A stretch of DNA of 64,000 bases from Leifsonia sp. SCN 70-46 (GCA_001725325.1 MEFY01000002.1:871559-935558), one strand, 5' to 3'; counted from the first letter of the stretch, positions 8,247-17,204 are shown. The notes: generated from the sequence alone by a model not told the origin. Program-made: numbers and translations.

Positions 8247-9206
8247 CTACGCGCCCGCGAGCGTGCGGGCGCGCAGCTCGCTCGGGGCCATCTCGTACGC
8301 GGCCTTGAAGACGCGCGAGAAGTGCGCGGCGTCGATGAACCCCCAGCGGCCGGCGATGGCGCCCACGGGCAGGTGCGCGAGCAGCGGGTCGATGAGGTCG
8401 CGGCGGCACTTCTCGAGGCGCTGCTCGCGGATCCACGTCGAGACCGTCGTGCCCTTCTCGCGGAAGAGCCCGTGCAGGTGCCGGATCGAGATGAAGTGCG
8501 CGGCGGCGATCTGGGTGGGGCCCAGGTCGGGCTGGCCCAGGTTGAGGTCGATGTAGCGGCGGATCTGCTGCATGAGCAGCTGGTGGCTGTCCGCCGGGTC
8601 GGCGTCGAGGTCGAGCTCGCTCGCGAACATCGTCGTGATGAGGTCGATCGCGGACTGCACGAGTCGCGGGCCCGTGACGCCCCCCACGCGGTCGAGGTTC
8701 TGCGACACGTTCTGCAGGAACGGGATGATCATCGACCCGAGCCCGTCGTCGCTCGAGAACCGGTGCGCCGTGAGCTGCTTCACGATCTCGGGCGGCAGCC
8801 CGAGGTGCTCGCGGGGGAACATGAGCACGAGCATCCTCATGTCCTCCTCGAAGACGAGGGAGTACGGCCTGCCCGTGTCGTAGATCGCGAGGTCGCCCGG
8901 CTGCAGCACGGCCTCGCGGCCGTCCTGGATGAGCAGGCCCGTGCCCGACACCTGCAGGCTCGCCTTGTAGTACGAGGGGTCTGAGGATGTGACCATCGAC
9001 GACGTGCGCTCGACGAGGTGCTGCGACGCCGTGACCTCGCTCACGTGCACGGGCTCCACGTCGACCGTGCGCAGGCGGCCCCAGAACGGATCGTTGCCCA
9101 CGCGCAGCACGTCGAGCGGCACGAACGACGCCGTCACGGCCTCACGGTAGTCGTGGAAGCTGTGGGACACGGACGACCGCACGCTCTTGCCCGACGCTGT
9201 GTTCAC
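8247..9206 (-). CDS. AraC-family regulator with AraC_binding_2 domain
   Basis: 319 aa. Residues ~40-190 form a cupin-like ligand domain (LQVSGTGLLIQDGREAVLQPGDL), as in FeaR-type activators. Residues ~210-315 are two AraC helix-turn-helix units (PTQIAAAHFISIRHLHGLF and GAIAGRWGFIDAAHFSRVFK). It is expected to activate catabolic genes for an amine, alcohol or aromatic compound; the adjacent GMC and aldehyde dehydrogenase genes are the natural targets. An AAGGTGG ribosome site precedes the GTG start. Confidence 0.88.
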   Translation of the reverse strand: MNTASGKSVRSSVSHSFHDYREAVTASFVPLDVLRVGNDPFWGRLRTVDVEPVHVSEVTASQHLVERTSSMVTSSDPSYYKASLQVSGTGLLIQDGREAVLQPGDLAIYDTGRPYSLVFEEDMRMLVLMFPREHLGLPPEIVKQLTAHRFSSDDGLGSMIIPFLQNVSQNLDRVGGVTGPRLVQSAIDLITTMFASELDLDADPADSHQLLMQQIRRYIDLNLGQPDLGPTQIAAAHFISIRHLHGLFREKGTTVSTWIREQRLEKCRRDLIDPLLAHLPVGAIAGRWGFIDAAHFSRVFKAAYEMAPSELRARTLAGA

Positions 9207-9259
9207 GCATTACCACCTTGTAATCACGGATGAACGGATAGTACCGCCGCGGAGGCCGC

Positions 9260-10669
9260 CTAGGTGTTGATGATCTGGGGCACCGCGACCGACTTGAGGC
9301 CCTCGACCCCGAACTCGAGGCCGTAGCCCGAGCCCTTGACGCCGCCGAACGGCATCATGGGATGCACGACGCCGTGCTTGTTGATCCACACCGTGCCGGC
9401 CTCGAGCTGCAGGGCGACGCGCCGGTTCTCGTCGGCGTCGGGACCCCACACCGACGCGCCCAGGGCCGCGTCGAGGTGGTTGGCGCTCGCGATCGCCGAG
9501 TCGACGTCGGAGTAGCGGATGATCGGCAGGGCCGGCCCGAACTGCTCCTCGTCGACGAGCGGGTCGCCGTCGTTGAGGTCGGCCACGAGGGTGATGGGGT
9601 AGAACAGCTCGCCCAGCTCGGTGGCGGGCGAGCCGCCCGTCACGATGCGGCCGCCGCGGGCCTTCGCATCCTCCACGAGGCGCGAGACGATGTCGAACTG
9701 CTTCCTGTTCTGCACGGGTCCGAGCACGTTGTTCTCGTCGAGCCCGTTGCCCATGGGCGTGGACTCGGCGACGCCCTTGAGCGCCTGCACGACCTCCTCG
9801 TAGATGGAGTCGTGCACGTAGAGGCGCTTGAGCGCGGCGCACGTCTGGCCCGTGTTGATGAACGCGCCCCAGAACAGGTCGCCCGCGATGGCGGCGGGGT
9901 CGGCGCCCGGCAGCACGATGCCCGCGTCGTTGCCGCCGAGCTCGAGGGTGAGGCGCGCGAGGTTGCCCGCCGAGGCCTCGATGATGGCCCGGCCGGTGGC
10001 CGTCGAGCCCGTGAACATGACCTTGTCGATGTCGGGGTGGGAGGCGAGGCGGGCCCCGACCTCGCGGCCGCCGGAGACGACGGAGAGCACACCCGCGGGG
10101 AGCACCTCGTTCATGACCGAGACGAGCACGAGCACGCTCAGCGGCGTGAACTCGGAGGGCTTCACGACGACGGTGTTGCCCATGCGCAGCGACGGCGCGA
10201 TCTGCCAGATGCCGATCATGAGGGGCCAGTTCCACGGGCCGATGGCGGCGACGACGCCCACGGGCTTGTAGATGAGCTCGGCGCGCACGTCGCCGTCGTC
10301 GACGACGACCTCGGGCTCGAGCACCGTCGCGGCGGTGGCGCGCAGCCACGAGGAGCACGCGCCCAGCTCGAAGCGCGCGTTGGGGCCGTTGAGGGGCTTG
10401 CCCTGCTCGCGCGAGAGCAGCTGGGCGATGGGCTCGGCGACGGCGTCGATGCGGTCGGCGATCTCGAGCAGGAGGGCGCTGCGCTTCTCGTGGCCGAGGG
10501 CGTTCCACGCGGGCTGGGCCTTCTTCGCGGCGGCGATGGCGGCGTCGAGGTCGGCCGCGGTGTGCTCCGGCGCCCGTCCGATGACCTCTCCCGTGGCGGC
10601 GTCGTGGATCTCGCGGCCGGACCCCTCGGGGGCTTCGACGCGGGCCAGGAGGGCGGAGTAGTCGGACAT
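9260..10669 (-). CDS. NAD(P)-dependent aldehyde dehydrogenase
   Basis: 469 aa from the ATG at 10669, with GAGGAG upstream. It shows the oxyanion region GPWNWPL, cofactor loop FTGSTATGR, catalytic Glu in LELGGND and catalytic Cys in NTGQTCAALKR, then EEQFGPALPI and FGGVKGSGYG. The length is typical for the superfamily. It oxidises an aldehyde to an acid, probably the product of the GMC enzyme. The AraC regulator lies 53 nt downstream on the same strand. Confidence 0.93.
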   Translation of the reverse strand: MSDYSALLARVEAPEGSGREIHDAATGEVIGRAPEHTAADLDAAIAAAKKAQPAWNALGHEKRSALLLEIADRIDAVAEPIAQLLSREQGKPLNGPNARFELGACSSWLRATAATVLEPEVVVDDGDVRAELIYKPVGVVAAIGPWNWPLMIGIWQIAPSLRMGNTVVVKPSEFTPLSVLVLVSVMNEVLPAGVLSVVSGGREVGARLASHPDIDKVMFTGSTATGRAIIEASAGNLARLTLELGGNDAGIVLPGADPAAIAGDLFWGAFINTGQTCAALKRLYVHDSIYEEVVQALKGVAESTPMGNGLDENNVLGPVQNRKQFDIVSRLVEDAKARGGRIVTGGSPATELGELFYPITLVADLNDGDPLVDEEQFGPALPIIRYSDVDSAIASANHLDAALGASVWGPDADENRRVALQLEAGTVWINKHGVVHPMMPFGGVKGSGYGLEFGVEGLKSVAVPQIINT

Positions 10670-10774
10670 GGGTGTTCTCCTCTTCAAGAACAGGGGCGTG
10701 GTCAGTCCAGCATCCGCCGACCACGTGCACTCGCGGTTGCCCACGGCTGCACGCCCCATGACCGAGAGCGCAGG

Positions 10775-11353
10775 CTAGCGGAAGAGGCGCGCCGTCTCCT
10801 CGAGGCGGTCGTGGTGCGCCCTCCACTTCCCGGCGTCGAGGTCGGGCAGGTTGGAGAGGCCCGCCCGGTGGCCGACCGAGCCGTCGATGAGCTCCCTGAG
10901 GATGTCGGCATGGCCCGCGTGCCGGTTCGTCTCGGCGATCATGTGCACGAGGATCGTGTGCAGCGTGACGTTCTTCCGCTCCGGGGACCACCACGGCACG
11001 ACGCCCGGGCTGTCGAGGTCGAGGGCGGCGATCGTGGCCTCGGTGTGCTGCCACACGCGGCCGTACAGGTCGACCACCGACTGCCGGGACTCGTCGGCCG
11101 TCGCCCACATGTCGGCGTTGTCCTCCGCGTCGTCGGCGAGCCAGGGGATCTCCTCGGGGAACGGCCGGTCGAAGATCTCGCCGAAGTAGCCCGCCTCGAC
11201 GCTCGCGACGTGCTTCACGAGGCCGAGGAGGTTCGTGCCCGTGGGCACGAGCGGCCGACGGACGTCGTAGTCGGAGAGTCCGTCGAGCTTCCAGAGGAGC
11301 GCCTCGCGCGCGACCTTGAGATAGCGGTGCAGCGTGTCCTTGGGATCGTCCAT
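10775..11353 (-). CDS. DinB-family (DUF664) protein
   Basis: 192 aa, four-helix DinB/YfiT-type fold. Potential metal-binding His residues lie in LVKHVASVEAGYFG, LHTILVHMIAETNRHAGHADILRE and the C-terminus. Members are thiol-dependent transferases (mycothiol or bacillithiol users) or uncharacterised. The start has TAGCTT ending 6 nt before the ATG and faces the dienelactone hydrolase gene only 22 bp away. Confidence 0.85.
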   Translation of the reverse strand: MDDPKDTLHRYLKVAREALLWKLDGLSDYDVRRPLVPTGTNLLGLVKHVASVEAGYFGEIFDRPFPEEIPWLADDAEDNADMWATADESRQSVVDLYGRVWQHTEATIAALDLDSPGVVPWWSPERKNVTLHTILVHMIAETNRHAGHADILRELIDGSVGHRAGLSNLPDLDAGKWRAHHDRLEETARLFR

Positions 11354-11359
11354 CTCCCG

Positions 11360-11369
11360 AAGCTAACAT
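11360..11369. promoter_or_regulatory. Overlapping divergent -10 elements
   Basis: TAGCTT on the minus strand (11365-11360) and TAACAT on the plus strand (11364-11369) share 2 bp. Each ends exactly 6 nt before a start codon (11353 minus, 11376 plus), the spacing expected for leaderless transcripts beginning at or next to the start codon. Confidence 0.55.
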
Positions 11370-11375
11370 CGGCCC

Positions 11376-12179
11376 ATGACCGGCGCAGCCCCCGTATCCG
11401 ACCTCGCCGGCTGGGTGCGCGCGCCCTTCACCGGCGCGGGCATCACCCACGACTGCTACGAGAAGGGCAGCGGGCCGGGGGTCGTGCTCATCCCCGAGCT
11501 GCCGGGGATCACGCCCGAGGTGCTCGGCCTCGCCGACCACCTCGTCGCCGCGGGCTTCACGGTCGTCGTGCCGTCGCCGTTCGGTGTGCCGGGCCGCCCG
11601 CAGTCGGGCGGCTACACGCTCGGGCAGGTCGCGCGCATCTGCGTCTCCGCCGAGTTCCGGGCCTTCGCGACCGACGCCCACCGGCCCGTCGCCGACTATG
11701 TGCGCGCGGTCGCCGTCGACCTCGCCGCGCGCACGCCGGGCCCGGGGGTCGGGGTCATCGGCATGTGCTTCACGGGCGGGTTCGCGCTCGCCGTCGCGGT
11801 CGAGGAGGCCGTGCTCGCCGCGGTCGCGAGCCAGCCGTCCGCGCCGTTCCCGGTCGGGGCGCGCCGGGCGGCCGACCCCGGGATGTCCGCCGCCGAGCTC
11901 GACAGGGTCGCGGAGCGCGCAGCGGCGGGGGAGGTGTGCGCGCTGGGCCTGCGGTTCAGCGAGGACCGGGCATCCTCGCGCCAGCGCTTCGCGGGGCTCA
12001 AGGCCCGCCTGGGCGACGCGTTCGAGGTCGTCGAGCTCGACTCGTCGCCCGGCAACCCCGACGGGTTCAGTGCCCACGCGCACTCCGTGATCACGAGCGA
12101 GGTGCGCGAGGGCAACTCGGCGCACGCCGCGCGCGAGCGGGTCGTGGCGTTCCTCGGGGAGCGGCTCAGAACGCGCTGA
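11376..12179 (+). CDS. Dienelactone hydrolase family protein
   Basis: 267 aa, alpha/beta hydrolase fold. The nucleophile is Cys in VIGMCFTGGFALA (GxCxGG), characteristic of dienelactone hydrolases rather than Ser hydrolases. A likely catalytic His lies in FSAHAHSVI; the Asp/Glu is less clear. It could open a lactone in aromatic ring catabolism. It is leaderless by its TAACAT-N6-ATG start. Its last 14 bp overlap the end of the convergent acyl-CoA dehydrogenase gene. Confidence 0.85.
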   Translation: MTGAAPVSDLAGWVRAPFTGAGITHDCYEKGSGPGVVLIPELPGITPEVLGLADHLVAAGFTVVVPSPFGVPGRPQSGGYTLGQVARICVSAEFRAFATDAHRPVADYVRAVAVDLAARTPGPGVGVIGMCFTGGFALAVAVEEAVLAAVASQPSAPFPVGARRAADPGMSAAELDRVAERAAAGEVCALGLRFSEDRASSRQRFAGLKARLGDAFEVVELDSSPGNPDGFSAHAHSVITSEVREGNSAHAARERVVAFLGERLRTR

Positions 12180-13323
12180 GCCCCGTGAGCGCCCGCCCGA
12201 TGACGAGCGTGTGGATCTCGTCGGTGCCCTCGTAGGTGCGCACCGACTCGAGGTTGGCGAGGTGGCGCATGACCGGGAACTCCGACGTGACCCCGTCGCC
12301 CGCGAGGATGCCCCGCGCGAGCGAGGCCACGGAGATCGCCTGCCGCACGTTGTCGAGCTTGGCGACGCTGAGCTGCACGGGGTCGAGGGCGTGCCGCTCC
12401 TCGAGCCTGCCCAGGTGGAGGGCGAGGAGCATGCCGCGCTCGTAGGAGACGAACATCTCCGCGAGCTTCTGCTGCACGAGCTGCGTCTGGCCGATGGGCC
12501 GCCCGAACGACTCGCGCACGAGCGACCTGCCGACCGCCGCCTCGAGGCACGTGCGCGCCGCGCCCATGACGCCCCACGCGATGCCGAACCGCGCCTTGTT
12601 GAGGCACGAGAACGCGGAGCCGAGCCCCGTGCTGCCGGGCAGCACGGCGTCGGCGGGCACGCGCACGCCCTCGAGCACGACGTCGCACTGGACGGAGGCG
12701 CGCATCGAGAGCTTCGTGTCGATGGGGGTCGCCGTGAACCCGGGCACGCCCGTCTCGACGAGGAAGCCGCGCACGCCCTCGTCGGTGCGCGCCCATACGA
12801 CGGCGATGTCGGCGATGCTCGCGAGGCCGATCCAGCGCTTGTGGCCCGAGAGCACCCAGCCGTCGCCGTCGCGCACGGCGGTCGTGGTCATGCCGGCGGG
12901 GTCGCTGCCGCTCGCGGCCTCGGTGAGGGCGAAGCATCCGACCGCCCCGCCCGCCGCCATGGCGGGCAGCCACCGCTGCTTCTGCTCCTCGGAGCCGAAC
13001 AGCGAGATCGCCGTCATCGCGAGCGAGCCCTGCACGGAGAGGAACGTGCGCCAGCCGCTGTCCACGGCCTCGAACTCGATGCACGCGAGGCCGTAGCTCA
13101 CGGCGCCGGCCCCCGCGGCGCCGTAGCCCTCGAGGTGCATCCCGAGGAAGCCCGCGGCGCCCAGCTCGGCGACGAGCCCCGTGCGGAAGTGCTTCGCCTC
13201 GAAGTCGTCGTCGATGGTCGGCAGGATGCGCGTGCGCGCGAACTCCCGGGCGCGGTCGCGCCACCCCCGCTCCTCGTCCGTCAGCAGGTCGTCGAGGTGC
13301 AGCAGCTCGTCGGGGGTGGGCAC
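12166..13323 (-). CDS. gcdH: Acyl-CoA dehydrogenase, glutaryl-CoA dehydrogenase type
   Basis: 385 aa from a GTG at 13323. Features include CFALTEAASGSDPAGM and HKRWIGLASIADIAVVWAR (FAD and acyl binding), MRASVQCDVVLEGVRVP, and the C-terminal YEGTDEIHTLVIGRALTG carrying the catalytic Glu. That pattern is closest to glutaryl-CoA dehydrogenases, which oxidise and decarboxylate glutaryl-CoA to crotonyl-CoA. The substrate assignment is by motif resemblance only. The VOC gene lies 7 nt upstream on the same strand. Confidence 0.85.
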   Translation of the reverse strand: MPTPDELLHLDDLLTDEERGWRDRAREFARTRILPTIDDDFEAKHFRTGLVAELGAAGFLGMHLEGYGAAGAGAVSYGLACIEFEAVDSGWRTFLSVQGSLAMTAISLFGSEEQKQRWLPAMAAGGAVGCFALTEAASGSDPAGMTTTAVRDGDGWVLSGHKRWIGLASIADIAVVWARTDEGVRGFLVETGVPGFTATPIDTKLSMRASVQCDVVLEGVRVPADAVLPGSTGLGSAFSCLNKARFGIAWGVMGAARTCLEAAVGRSLVRESFGRPIGQTQLVQQKLAEMFVSYERGMLLALHLGRLEERHALDPVQLSVAKLDNVRQAISVASLARGILAGDGVTSEFPVMRHLANLESVRTYEGTDEIHTLVIGRALTGLSAF

Positions 13324-13330
13324 GCGCTCA

Positions 13331-13852
13331 TCATTCCACAGCCTGCTCCGCGCCCCAGCGCCCCATGTCGGCGGAGAACCGCGCGTCCGCCGACTCGGGC
13401 GGACGGCCCGCGCTGAACACCACGACGGTCCCGTCGGGGTCGGTCGTGGTGAGGTCGCGCGTGTTCCACGCGGTGTCGACGGGGTGCCCCGCGCTCCCGC
13501 CGCCGTGGGCGCGCGCCCGCGCGGCGAGGCCGTCGAGCTCGTCGTGCACGGCGGCGAAGGTGAGCGCCACGGCGTTCCCGGGCGTCACGGCACCGGCCGC
13601 GGGGCGCACGAGCAGGTCTTGGAACTGCCACCGCCGCAGGTGCACGAGCGCGGGCGCGCCGCCCGGGCCGGGGATCGTGAACAGGACGATGAAGTCGAGG
13701 CCCTCGGTGTACCAGGCGACCGTGGCATCCACGTCGGAGGCGGCGAGGGTCGCGAAGGAGGGCATGCCGTAGATGTCGCGGCCGATGGGCGGGGCCACCG
13801 CGCCGCGCACGGGCTCGGGGACGGGGGAGGGGATCGTGGTCATGTCCTCCAC
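13331..13852 (-). CDS. VOC-superfamily protein
   Basis: 173 aa from a GTG at 13852; an ATG at 13843 is possible, but its GGAGG lies only 2 nt away. It has a glyoxalase/bleomycin-resistance fold: MPSFATLAASDVDATVAWYTEGLDF then ALVHLRRWQFQDLL and TTTDPDGTVVVFSAG. Members are metal-dependent dioxygenases, isomerases or antibiotic-binding proteins. It is probably co-transcribed with the acyl-CoA dehydrogenase downstream. Confidence 0.8.
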   Translation of the reverse strand: MEDMTTIPSPVPEPVRGAVAPPIGRDIYGMPSFATLAASDVDATVAWYTEGLDFIVLFTIPGPGGAPALVHLRRWQFQDLLVRPAAGAVTPGNAVALTFAAVHDELDGLAARARAHGGGSAGHPVDTAWNTRDLTTTDPDGTVVVFSAGRPPESADARFSADMGRWGAEQAVE

Positions 13853-13920
13853 GATCGGCCCTGACGCTGCGTCAAGGTCAAGGGGTTCCCGTCGTCGGGG
13901 GTCGGTGCCACGATCGGCCC

Positions 13921-14280
13921 ATGAAGATCAGACGGCAGATCGTCGTGCTCGACACGGCGGACCTCGCAGCGGAGAGCGCGTTCTGGGCGGGCATCCTCGG
14001 TGGCACGGTGGAGGCTGAAGACGACTGGCACAGCCTCTACGTCGACGGCGAGGCGCGCATGGGCTTCCAGCTCGCGCCGAACCACGTGCGCCCCGACTGG
14101 CCGGACGGCCAGCCGCAGCAGATACACCTCGACCTCTACGTCGACGACATCGCCGCGGCCCATGCCGAGGCCGTCGCGCACGGCGCGCAGGTGCTCACCG
14201 ACGCCGACCGCACGACGCCGCAAGGCTTCCAGGTGTACGCCGACCCGTCGGGCCACCCGTTCTGCCTCTGCTGGGAGTAG
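13921..14280 (+). CDS. VOC-superfamily (glyoxalase/bleomycin-resistance-like) protein
   Basis: 119 aa, a single VOC module pair: QIVVLDTADLAAESAFWAGIL, then IHLDLYVDDIAAAHAEAVAHGA and VYADPSGHPFCLCW. The conserved FCLCW end is common in actinobacterial VOC proteins. The function is not predictable. It is convergent with the flavin monooxygenase gene, with one base between the stop codons. CACGAT ends 6 nt before the ATG, consistent with a leaderless mRNA. Confidence 0.8.
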   Translation: MKIRRQIVVLDTADLAAESAFWAGILGGTVEAEDDWHSLYVDGEARMGFQLAPNHVRPDWPDGQPQQIHLDLYVDDIAAAHAEAVAHGAQVLTDADRTTPQGFQVYADPSGHPFCLCWE

Positions 14281-14281
14281 C

Positions 14282-15796
14282 TCAGCGCGTCGCCGCGCCG
14301 AACGCGCGCACGAGCGCGTCGACGCCGTCGGCGTCGGACGCCCCGAAGGTGTAGAAGTCGGGGCGGATGAGCACGGCCTCCCCGAGCCCCGCGAGCCAGG
14401 GCGCGTAGGTGTCGTGCACGTCGTCGATCTCGTCGAGGGCGACGACGTCGAAGCCCCACGCCGTGAGGATTCCCGCAGCCTCGCTCCCGAGGCGCGCGCG
14501 CAGCGCGCCCGACGCGAGCAGAAGCACGCCGCCCGGGTGCAGGTCGTCGAACCGCACGACGTCGGCGCCGGCGCGCACGGAGCCCTGGGGCGAGAGCGAT
14601 CCGGCGTCGGGCAGGTGCAGGCCGGGGCCGAGCAGCGGCGCGGGCGGGGCGGGCGGCGGGTTGCCCTTCTCGAGCTCCGCGATCATCCGGGCGTCGCGTG
14701 CGGCGGCCTCGGCGGGGTCGGTGATGCAGATGACCCGGCCGAGCTCGACCGAGAAGTCGATGAACTCGCGGATGTGCGGCAGCCGCTCGTCGGCGTAGCT
14801 GTCGAGGATCGCCTCCGCCGCACGGCCGTCGAGCACCGCGCGCAGCTTCCACGCCAGGTTCGTGACATCCCGCAGGCCCGCACCGAGGCCCTGGCCCGCG
14901 AAGGGCGGCATGAGGTGGGCCGCGTCGCCCGCGAGCAGGACGTGGCCCTGGCGCCAGCGCGTGGCCCAGCCCGCCTGGAACGTGTAGACGGAGTGCCGCT
15001 CGAGCTCGGAGTTCTCGGGCCGGATGCCGAAGGGCTCGAGCAGCTCCCACGCGCGCTCGGTGCGGTTGAGCGACTCGATGGTCTCGTGGGGAAGCCGCAT
15101 GAACTCCCAGCGCCGCCGCCCGGGGCCGCCCGGCACCATGGTCGCGGGCCGGGCGATGTCGCACGTCTGGATAGCCACGTGCGGGAACGCGAGCGAGGGG
15201 TCGGGGATGACGTCGACCACGAGCCAGTCGTAGAAGAAGCCCAGATCGTGCCAGTCGATGCCCGCCCAGCGGCGCACCGTGCTGTTGGCGCCGTCGGCGC
15301 CCACGAGGTAGCGCGCCTCCACGATGCGCTCCTCGTCGTCGGCGATGCGCACGAGGCGCGCCGTGACCGTCGCGTCGTCGGAGAGCACCTCGGCCGACCA
15401 GCCGCGCAGCACCGTCACCGACGGGAGGGCCGAGAGCACGGCCTCCATACGGTCTTCGAGGGCGGGCTGGCTGAAGAAGTAGGTGTTGTACCAGCCCGAC
15501 GACCCCACGCCGCTCCAGTCCACCTCGACGAGGGTCTGCAGGTCGGCGTTGCGCCACACGTACATGGAGTCGTACGGCTGCGTGATGTCGGGGATGGTGT
15601 CGGGCGCGAGCCCGATCGACTGCAGGATGCGCGCGAACTCGAAGTCGTGCGTGACGGCCCGCGGCAGCGGGTACCCCTCGGTCTTGCGGTCGACGACGGT
15701 GACCGTGTGCCCCTGTCGTCCGAGCAGGATCGCGAGGAGTTTGCCGACAGGCCCGAGGCCCACGATCACGACGTCAGAGACAGCTCCATTGCTCAC
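14282..15796 (-). CDS. FAD-dependent aromatic hydroxylase (MhpA/PheA-like)
   Basis: About 504 aa from the GTG at 15796. The FAD-binding GLGPVGKLLAILLGRQGH lies near the N-terminus, with a class A monooxygenase DG motif (YLVGADGANSTVRR) and GDAAHLMPPFAGQGLGAGLRD near residue 300. The overall layout matches 3-(3-hydroxyphenyl)propionate hydroxylases. It would use NAD(P)H and O2 to hydroxylate a phenolic ring. It is divergent from the ABC importer and near a phloretin/DAPG hydrolase-family gene, so the substrate may be a phenolic acid or acylphenol; this is inference. Confidence 0.88.
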   Translation of the reverse strand: MSNGAVSDVVIVGLGPVGKLLAILLGRQGHTVTVVDRKTEGYPLPRAVTHDFEFARILQSIGLAPDTIPDITQPYDSMYVWRNADLQTLVEVDWSGVGSSGWYNTYFFSQPALEDRMEAVLSALPSVTVLRGWSAEVLSDDATVTARLVRIADDEERIVEARYLVGADGANSTVRRWAGIDWHDLGFFYDWLVVDVIPDPSLAFPHVAIQTCDIARPATMVPGGPGRRRWEFMRLPHETIESLNRTERAWELLEPFGIRPENSELERHSVYTFQAGWATRWRQGHVLLAGDAAHLMPPFAGQGLGAGLRDVTNLAWKLRAVLDGRAAEAILDSYADERLPHIREFIDFSVELGRVICITDPAEAAARDARMIAELEKGNPPPAPPAPLLGPGLHLPDAGSLSPQGSVRAGADVVRFDDLHPGGVLLLASGALRARLGSEAAGILTAWGFDVVALDEIDDVHDTYAPWLAGLGEAVLIRPDFYTFGASDADGVDALVRAFGAATR

Positions 15797-15837
15797 GTCG
15801 GCGAGCCTAGGAGCGCGCTTGCGGGCCACGAACTATC

Positions 15838-15890
15838 TGTCCCGAAATACGGGATGGAAAGTTGTTGGGCCTGAAACTCGGTTCGATCAT
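15838..15890 (+). promoter_or_regulatory. Operator plus promoter for the liv-type operon
   Basis: A 19-bp site TGTCCCGAAATACGGGATG (15838-15856) contains the perfect inverted repeat TCCCG-N5-CGGGA. Five bp later comes TTGTTG (15862-15867), then 17 bp and GATCAT (15885-15890). The same geometry, 24 bp from site start to -35, occurs before the FAH gene at 23826. The IclR gene at 21439 is the likely regulator. Confidence 0.5.
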
Positions 15891-15934
15891 GGGGTATCCG
15901 TCCGACCCGGACCCGCAATCAAAGGAGATTCGCG

Positions 15935-17164
15935 ATGCACCACAGCACCCGACGTACCCGCGTGGCCGGAGGCCTCGCGCTCATCACGGCCGCGGCGATC
16001 GCCCTCGCCGGCTGCTCGCCGATCGGTGCGGACGGCGGGTCGTCAGACTCGTCGGAGCCCATCCGCATCGGCGCGACGATCCCCCTGAGCGGAGTGCTCG
16101 CGGGCTTCGGCAGCTTCCTCAAGTGGGGCTACCAGCACGCGGTCGACGAGGTGAACGCCGCGGGCGGCATCGAGGTCGACGGCGCCAAGCGCCAGGTCGA
16201 GCTCACGCTCGTCGACGACAAGTCCGACCCCAACGAGGTCACGTCGCAGACGAAGACCCTCATCTCGAGCAACAACGTCGACGCGCTGCTCGGCTCGTGC
16301 ACCCCCGACCTCGTGAACCCGGGCGCCGTCGTCGCCGACAGCCAGGGCGTGCCGTTCGTCACGGGCTGCAACCCCATCGAGGTGTTCAAGTCCGTCAAGG
16401 AGTGGACCTACGCGTGGGACATCTTCTTCTCGGTGCCCGAGCTCGCGGGCTCGACGTTCGAGGCGCTCAAGGCCAACGAGATCGAGACCAACAAGCAGGT
16501 CTTCATCCTGCACGACAACGGCCCGGACGGTAAGGCGATCGGCGGCGAGATCTGGCCCGCGATGGCCGAGTCCAACGGCTACACGGTCGTCGGCAACATC
16601 GAGTTCCCCGCCGACAACAGCGACTTCTCCGCAGCCATCCAGAAGGCCAAGGAGTCGGGGGCCGATGTCGTGCTCATCGACTCGATCACGCCCGCCGCGA
16701 TCTCGATCCGCAAGCAGATGGCGGCGATCGGCTGGACGCCCAAGGTCATCGTGGCCGAGAAGGGCGGCGAGCCCATCCAGTTCGCCGAGGCCCTGGGCGA
16801 CCTCGCGAACGGCATCCTCGTCGGCGCGTACTGGGACCCGTCGTTCGACTACCCCGGCGCCGCAGACCTCAAGACCGCGTTCGAGAGCGAGACCGGCCTC
16901 ACCTCGAGCCAGCACATCGCCGACAGCTACACCGCGGCCATGGTGCTCATGGACGCGATCGCCGCGGCCGGCACGCTCGACAAGGACGCCGTGAACGAGG
17001 CGATCGGCAAGACCGACAAGACGTACGCGGTGGGCGCCATCAAGTTCGACGCCGAGCACGCCGCCAAGATCCCGGTCGTCTCGTCGCAGTGGCAGGATGG
17101 CGTTCCGGTGATCGTATGGCCCAAGGAGCAGGCGACGGGAGAGTTCCTCTTCCCCGTACCCTGA
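15935..17164 (+). CDS. Branched-chain-amino-acid-type ABC substrate-binding lipoprotein
   Basis: 409 aa. The signal peptide has a lipobox LAGC with Cys27. The mature domain begins IRIGATIPLSGVLAGFGSF, the LivJ-type type I periplasmic fold, and continues with VDGAKRQVELTLVDDKSDP and a C-terminal VGAIKFDAEH segment. AAGGAG sits 8 nt before the ATG. It captures substrate outside the membrane for the permeases downstream. Importers of this family also take up aromatic acids, which would suit the catabolic neighbours; that is inference. Confidence 0.9.
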   Translation: MHHSTRRTRVAGGLALITAAAIALAGCSPIGADGGSSDSSEPIRIGATIPLSGVLAGFGSFLKWGYQHAVDEVNAAGGIEVDGAKRQVELTLVDDKSDPNEVTSQTKTLISSNNVDALLGSCTPDLVNPGAVVADSQGVPFVTGCNPIEVFKSVKEWTYAWDIFFSVPELAGSTFEALKANEIETNKQVFILHDNGPDGKAIGGEIWPAMAESNGYTVVGNIEFPADNSDFSAAIQKAKESGADVVLIDSITPAAISIRKQMAAIGWTPKVIVAEKGGEPIQFAEALGDLANGILVGAYWDPSFDYPGAADLKTAFESETGLTSSQHIADSYTAAMVLMDAIAAAGTLDKDAVNEAIGKTDKTYAVGAIKFDAEHAAKIPVVSSQWQDGVPVIVWPKEQATGEFLFPVP

Positions 17165-17176
17165 CCCGACCGACCG

Positions 17177-17204
17177 GCGGGGGCCGGCCCTGACCGGCCC
17201 CCGC
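17177..17204 (+). terminator. Hairpin between binding protein and permease genes
   Basis: Arms GCGGGGGCCGG (17177-17187) and 17194-17204 pair over 11 bp with a 6-nt loop. It lies inside the operon 12 nt after the binding-protein stop, so it is more likely a partial terminator or mRNA-stabilising stem than an operon end. Confidence 0.6.

Noticed and set aside
12166-12179. 14-bp convergent overlap of two genes as a possible frame error
   Set aside because: Both C-termini are normal in length and motif for their families, so the overlap looks genuine.
9362-12235. Very long plus-strand frame opposite the aldehyde dehydrogenase and DinB genes
   Set aside because: It covers several well-supported genes in the wrong frame; only the dienelactone hydrolase part at 11376-12179, in another frame, is real.
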